Assembly (NCBI GenBank): GCA_016295545.1
Contig: JAEDLA010000062.1
Location: forward strand, 1-7,890
DNA: 7,890 nt
Reading direction: 5' to 3'
Source of the DNA: Oscillospiraceae bacterium
GTDB taxonomy: Bacteria > Bacillota > Clostridia > Oscillospirales > Ruminococcaceae
Shown: piece after piece, positions 6,810 to 7,890 of the stretch
How positions within the stretch are numbered: position 1 is the first letter of the stretch
Layout of the letters: the number at the start of each line of letters is the position of its first letter
Notes under the pieces: model-generated
Database searches by the model: none
What the model saw: the letters and a program-made list of their open reading frames with translations, nothing else
What the model was told of the DNA's origin: nothing
Made by a program: the position numbers and the translations under genes

Positions 6810-6904
6810 AAACTAATCCTCCATTTAAAACAGCTGGTGTAGTGCATGAAGCTCATATTCGCCGTTAGCAGAATAAGAACGTTCAGTTTGCGACTATAAT
6901 ACAC

Positions 6905-6921
6905 CTATAATAATATTATAG
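6905..6921. promoter_or_regulatory. AT-rich palindrome over the galE -10 and start site
   Basis: CTATAATA and TATTATAG form 8-bp inverted arms around a single central A. The palindrome covers the galE -10 box (6915-6920) and the likely start of transcription. A partial direct copy, CTATAAT, lies 12 bases away at 6894-6900. It could be an operator, but AT-rich promoter DNA makes such palindromes fairly likely by chance. Confidence 0.35.
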
Positions 6922-6943
6922 TATATTTTCAGTTTTATTGCAA
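6915..6943 (-). promoter_or_regulatory. galE promoter
   Basis: On the minus strand TTGCAA (6938-6943, 4/6 to the -35) is exactly 17 nt from a perfect TATAAT (6915-6920). Transcription should start near 6908, leaving a leader of about 100 nt before the galE ATG at 6809. The leader shows no recognised riboswitch. Confidence 0.72.
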
Positions 6944-6950
6944 GATATAT

Positions 6951-6979
6951 TTGCAAATTTTCTGATTTTATGATATACT
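6951..6979 (+). promoter_or_regulatory. Promoter of the TtcA-family gene
   Basis: TTGCAA (6951-6956) lies 17 nt before TATACT (6974-6979, 5/6 to the -10). TGA just upstream of the -10 makes an extended -10. The start would be near 6986, about 40 nt before the ATG at 7026. It is back-to-back with the galE promoter; the two -35 elements have the same sequence and are 7 bases apart. Confidence 0.7.
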
Positions 6980-7025
6980 TATTTTATGTTAGTAATTAAT
7001 TTTTGCTCTTTTTTCGGAGGTCATT

Positions 7026-7772
7026 ATGCAGAAAATTCTGGGATATATGCGCAAGGCAATTCAGGAATACGACCTGATTCACGACGGTGATATAATATGC
7101 GTGGGAGTTTCCGGCGGAAAGGACAGTCTTGTACTTCTCAACGGTCTGATTCTTCTCCGGCGATTCATCGGTATTAACTATGAGCTGAAAGCTGTTACAC
7201 TTGATCCGGGCTTCGGCGGCGTCAGAGGAGATTACTCTCCTGTTGCTGAGCTTTGTGAATCTTATGGAATTGAATATCACGTTATTCATACTCAGATAGG
7301 CGAAATTGTTTTTGATGTACGACAGGAGACTAACCCATGCAGTCTATGCGCAAGAATGAGGCGAGGAGCGCTTCACGATGCCGCTGTTTCTCTTGGCTGT
7401 AATAAAATCGCTCTTGGGCATAATTATGATGACGCTGTTGAAACTTTTGTGATGAATCTTTTCAACGAGGGAAGAATTGGCTGCTTCTCTCCCATATCAT
7501 ATCTGTCACGTAAACAGCTATACCTTATTCGTCCTCTTGTTTTTGCTCCGGAAAGGGAAATTCGCAAGGCTTCTGAAAAAAACGGTCTGCCTATTGTTAA
7601 GTCAAAATGTCCGGCTGACGGCAAAACTAATCGTCAGAGCACAAAGGAATTCATTGCAGAAATGGAAAGAGCTAATCATGGCTTCAAAGACAGGCTTTTT
7701 GGTGCTATGAAGCGTGGCAATATTGACGGCTGGGGCGGAGTTAATTATATTCCACCTGCAAAAAAAGATTAA
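7026..7772 (+). CDS. TtcA-family PP-loop tRNA thiolation protein (probable tRNA 2-thiocytidine biosynthesis)
   Basis: This 248-residue ATP-pyrophosphatase of the TtcA group adenylates a tRNA cytidine and replaces its oxygen with sulfur (s2C32 in characterised members, which use a [4Fe-4S] cluster). The ATP-binding PP-loop SGGKDS is at 29-34. The paired cysteines are in PCSLC (Cys105, Cys108). GHNYDDAVETFVMNLFNEG (131-149) is the family's second signature, and a third cysteine, Cys195, is in KSKCPADG. Three cysteines in this layout fit the cluster ligands. The protein is shorter than the E. coli enzyme (about 310 residues), as in many Gram-positive homologues, so the exact tRNA position modified is inferred and no symbol is given. 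The ATG at 7026 follows CGGAGG with 5-nt spacing. It is transcribed alone, from its own promoter to its own terminator, divergently from galE. Confidence 0.88.
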   Translation: MQKILGYMRKAIQEYDLIHDGDIICVGVSGGKDSLVLLNGLILLRRFIGINYELKAVTLDPGFGGVRGDYSPVAELCESYGIEYHVIHTQIGEIVFDVRQETNPCSLCARMRRGALHDAAVSLGCNKIALGHNYDDAVETFVMNLFNEGRIGCFSPISYLSRKQLYLIRPLVFAPEREIRKASEKNGLPIVKSKCPADGKTNRQSTKEFIAEMERANHGFKDRLFGAMKRGNIDGWGGVNYIPPAKKD

Positions 7773-7781
7773 AATAGCAGC

Positions 7782-7813
7782 AATCCCCGAAACAGCTGTT
7801 TTCGGGGATTTTT
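7782..7813 (+). terminator. Terminator of the TtcA-family gene
   Basis: AATCCCCGAAA (7782-7792) pairs with TTTCGGGGATT (7800-7810) in an 11-bp stem with loop CAGCTGT, running into TTTTT (7809-7813). It begins 10 bases after the stop codon. It is a standard plus-strand intrinsic terminator. Confidence 0.92.
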
Positions 7814-7819
7814 ATATAC

Positions 7820-7849
7820 AAAAAAGGCTGTACAGCGAACTGTACAGCC
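7820..7849 (-). terminator. Minus-strand terminator with UUCG tetraloop
   Basis: GGCTGTACAG (7826-7835) and CTGTACAGCC (7840-7849) form a perfect 10-bp stem around CGAA. Read on the minus strand the loop is TTCG and the stem is followed by six T (7820-7825). This is a strong intrinsic terminator for a minus-strand gene to the right of the window. Only 6 bases separate it from the plus-strand terminator, marking a convergent gene boundary. The last 40 bases have stops in all minus frames, so no coding end can be assigned. Confidence 0.88.
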
Positions 7850-7890
7850 CTTATTAATCTTAGCTATTAATGCTTCAGATCAGGTGACTA

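Noticed and set aside
7850..7890. C-terminal end of a converging minus-strand gene
   Set aside because: A gene is implied by the terminator at 7820-7849, but all three minus frames contain stops in this short stretch and no frame can be chosen.

Overview
The window looks like a chromosomal segment of a low-to-moderate GC, Gram-positive anaerobe, most likely a Ruminococcus-like member of the Clostridia. This is inferred from AGGAG-type ribosome binding sites, consensus sigma-A promoters, a lipoprotein-type solute-binding protein, a stand-alone methionine synthase reactivation protein, and a palindromic intergenic repeat of a kind I associate with that group. No search was run, so the species is not established. 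Eight protein-coding genes are supported: seven on the minus strand and one on the plus strand. No tRNA, rRNA, CRISPR array, transposase or phage gene was found.

Layout from left to right. A strong intrinsic terminator (1-33) touches the end of a minus-strand NAD-dependent sugar-nucleotide epimerase/dehydratase gene (31-984), which has its own promoter. Next is a minus-strand gene for an orphan sugar-type ABC solute-binding lipoprotein (1067-2482) behind a consensus promoter (TTGACA, 18 nt, TATAAT). The 393-base gap upstream of it holds a composite palindromic repeat element (about 2627-2790) with four hairpins. Then comes a methionine/one-carbon pair on the minus strand: metF (3537-4412) overlaps the gene for a stand-alone MetH reactivation (AdoMet-binding) domain (2876-3547). 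Beyond that are ung (4548-5219), a small DUF2500-like membrane protein (5298-5768) and galE (5796-6809), also on the minus strand. galE and the DUF2500-like gene are only 27 bases apart and probably share a transcript, which may run on into ung.

A divergent promoter region (6810-7025) separates galE from the only plus-strand gene, a TtcA-family PP-loop tRNA thiolation protein (7026-7772). That gene ends in an intrinsic terminator (7782-7813). It is followed at once by a second terminator facing the other way (7820-7849, UUCG loop), which implies a minus-strand gene converging from the right, outside the window.

Functionally this is mostly housekeeping: UDP-sugar metabolism (GalE and a second epimerase-fold protein), methyl-group supply for methionine (MetF and the reactivase), uracil repair (Ung), tRNA thiolation, and carbohydrate sensing or uptake (the lipoprotein). 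I see no convincing new multi-gene system. The points most worth a second look are the palindromic repeat element, the metF-linked split MetH reactivase with its C-terminal cysteine cluster, and the duplicated TTGCAA sites plus palindrome between galE and the TtcA-family gene.
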